Shown here one piece after another: positions 19,440-20,284 of a DNA stretch of 20,284 nt. The stretch comes from an uncultured Ezakiella sp. (GTDB lineage: Bacteria; Bacillota; Clostridia; Tissierellales; Peptoniphilaceae): NCBI GenBank assembly GCA_947293975.1, contig CAMYPV010000018.1, positions 1-20,284 on the forward strand, in the 5' to 3' direction. Below the pieces are notes generated by a model. That model did not search any database. It was not told the DNA's origin and worked only from the letters and a program-made list of their open reading frames with translations. Every line of letters begins with the position of its first letter. Within the stretch, counting starts at the first letter, position 1. The position numbers and the translations under genes are program-made.

Positions 19440-20284
19440 TGTCAGATCAAAAAAATGTAAATTTAGATCCTAGCTTAGATATACCTAAGGAAAAATTTGA
19501 ATATGTTCATTTTGATAAGAAGATTCATGATGAAGCTATAAAAGGTGAAGCGATTGGTTTCTTTAAAGACGCTATGATTAGATTTAGAAAGAATAAAGCA
19601 GCGCTTGTAAGCTTTGTAATTATTGCAATCTTAGCAGTTATGGCTATTATTGGACCATCAGTTGGAAAATTCACATACGATGAACAAAATGTTAAAATGG
19701 CATTTTCTACACCACGTGTAAGTTGGTTAAGTGGAATTGATTTCTTTGCTGGTTTAAAGAAAAAAGAAGTTAGAGAGACTTCAATTCAAGATAAATATAA
19801 AGAATCATATAAAGAAACCATTGGCACTCGTGAAATAATGGGTGTTCCAATGGCAACTATTAAGTATGACATTTATAAACAATGTGAAGTTGAAAACCCT
19901 GATCTTGTTCCAAAGCCAACAACAGTTTCATACTGGTTTGGTGCAGACTCACTTGGTCGTGACCTATGGACAAGACTTTGGAGAGGTTTGAGAGTTTCAT
20001 TTATGATTTCATTAATTGCGATGGCTGTTAATATCCTAGTTGGTATCATTTATGGTTCGATTTCAGGTTATTATGGCGGTTGGGTTGACTTATTGATGCA
20101 AAGAATTATTGAAATCCTAGGTGGAGTTCCATATCTAGTTATTGTTATCTTATTCGTATTCTATTACGGCCCTGGTATAATACCTCTAGCTATTGCTATG
20201 TGTATGACAGGTTGGATTGGAATGAGCCGTATGATTCGTGCACAATTCTTAAAATATAAAGAAATGGAATATGTTCTTGCATCA
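19439..20284 (+). CDS. oppC: Peptide ABC transporter permease, OppC/DppC type (partial, 3' end beyond window)
   Basis: 282 codons are present and the frame is open at the window edge. There is a hydrophilic cytosolic N terminus (1-50), a first helix (about 54-72), an extracytoplasmic loop (about 74-165), and then the family motif WFGADSLGRDLWTRLWRG, helices at 187-207, 228-243 and 247-262, and the start of the EAA loop (RAQFLKYKEMEYVLAS). The loop between the first helix and the FGxDxxGRD motif, about 90 residues and Lys-rich, looks longer than usual for OppC. ATG 19439 overlaps the oppB stop, with AGGAGGT (19424-19430) upstream. ATPase genes probably follow outside the window. Confidence 0.93.
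   Translation, partial: MSDQKNVNLDPSLDIPKEKFEYVHFDKKIHDEAIKGEAIGFFKDAMIRFRKNKAALVSFVIIAILAVMAIIGPSVGKFTYDEQNVKMAFSTPRVSWLSGIDFFAGLKKKEVRETSIQDKYKESYKETIGTREIMGVPMATIKYDIYKQCEVENPDLVPKPTTVSYWFGADSLGRDLWTRLWRGLRVSFMISLIAMAVNILVGIIYGSISGYYGGWVDLLMQRIIEILGGVPYLVIVILFVFYYGPGIIPLAIAMCMTGWIGMSRMIRAQFLKYKEMEYVLAS

Overview
The window is a low-GC chromosomal segment of a Gram-positive (Firmicutes/Bacillota) bacterium. Evidence: A/T-ending codons, strong AGGAGG-type ribosome sites, near-consensus sigma-A promoters with 17-base spacers, the pcrA-ligA-gatCAB order, a GatCAB amidotransferase, a YtrA-type GntR regulator and a lipoprotein binding protein. An anaerobic Clostridia/Tissierellia relative (for example Peptoniphilaceae) would fit, but I cannot prove the genus. 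All genes are on the + strand. I see no phage, transposase, CRISPR array or rRNA.

Left edge (1-250). Bases 1-46 are not bacterial: they match the P5-side Illumina Nextera adapter, so this is a contig end with untrimmed library sequence. It is followed by the last 16 bases of what looks like a tRNA-Gly, then intact tRNA-Arg(TCT), tRNA-Arg(ACG) and a terminator.

Translation block (268-2215). rpsT has its own promoter and terminator. A NUDIX hydrolase follows, then rplM-rpsI with a consensus promoter, an 80-base leader with a possible L13-binding hairpin, and a terminator.

Intergenic 2216-2611. It contains AT-rich palindromes, a short relic that reads like the C-terminal wall-sorting tail of an LPXTG surface protein, the relic's strong terminator, and a consensus promoter for the next operon.

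Housekeeping operon (2612-9849). pcrA (helicase), ligA (NAD+ DNA ligase), gatC, gatA and gatB lie end to end; the three junctions after ligA overlap by 1-4 bases. An AMIN/stalk-domain N-acetylmuramoyl-L-alanine amidase and rdgB (house-cleaning NTPase) follow as a second unit ending at a UUCG-loop terminator.

Regulated transporter operon (12604-16229). One promoter drives two different ABC exporter-like modules (ATPase plus permease, twice) with a YtrA-family repressor between them. Two copies of the palindrome TAGTNNACTA over the -10 and start region are the likely autoregulatory operator. The second ATPase has Gln in place of the switch His.

Peptide-uptake operon (16336-20284). It has an extended -10 promoter, a palindrome at the transcript start, a large family-5 substrate-binding lipoprotein with an inserted charged helical segment, a long intercistronic stem-loop, then OppB-like and OppC-like permeases. 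The OppC gene runs off the window.

Most of the window is ordinary core genome. The items most worth a second look are the adapter, the sortase-tail relic, the twin operator with its double ABC operon, and the stem-loop that probably sets the binding-protein to permease ratio.
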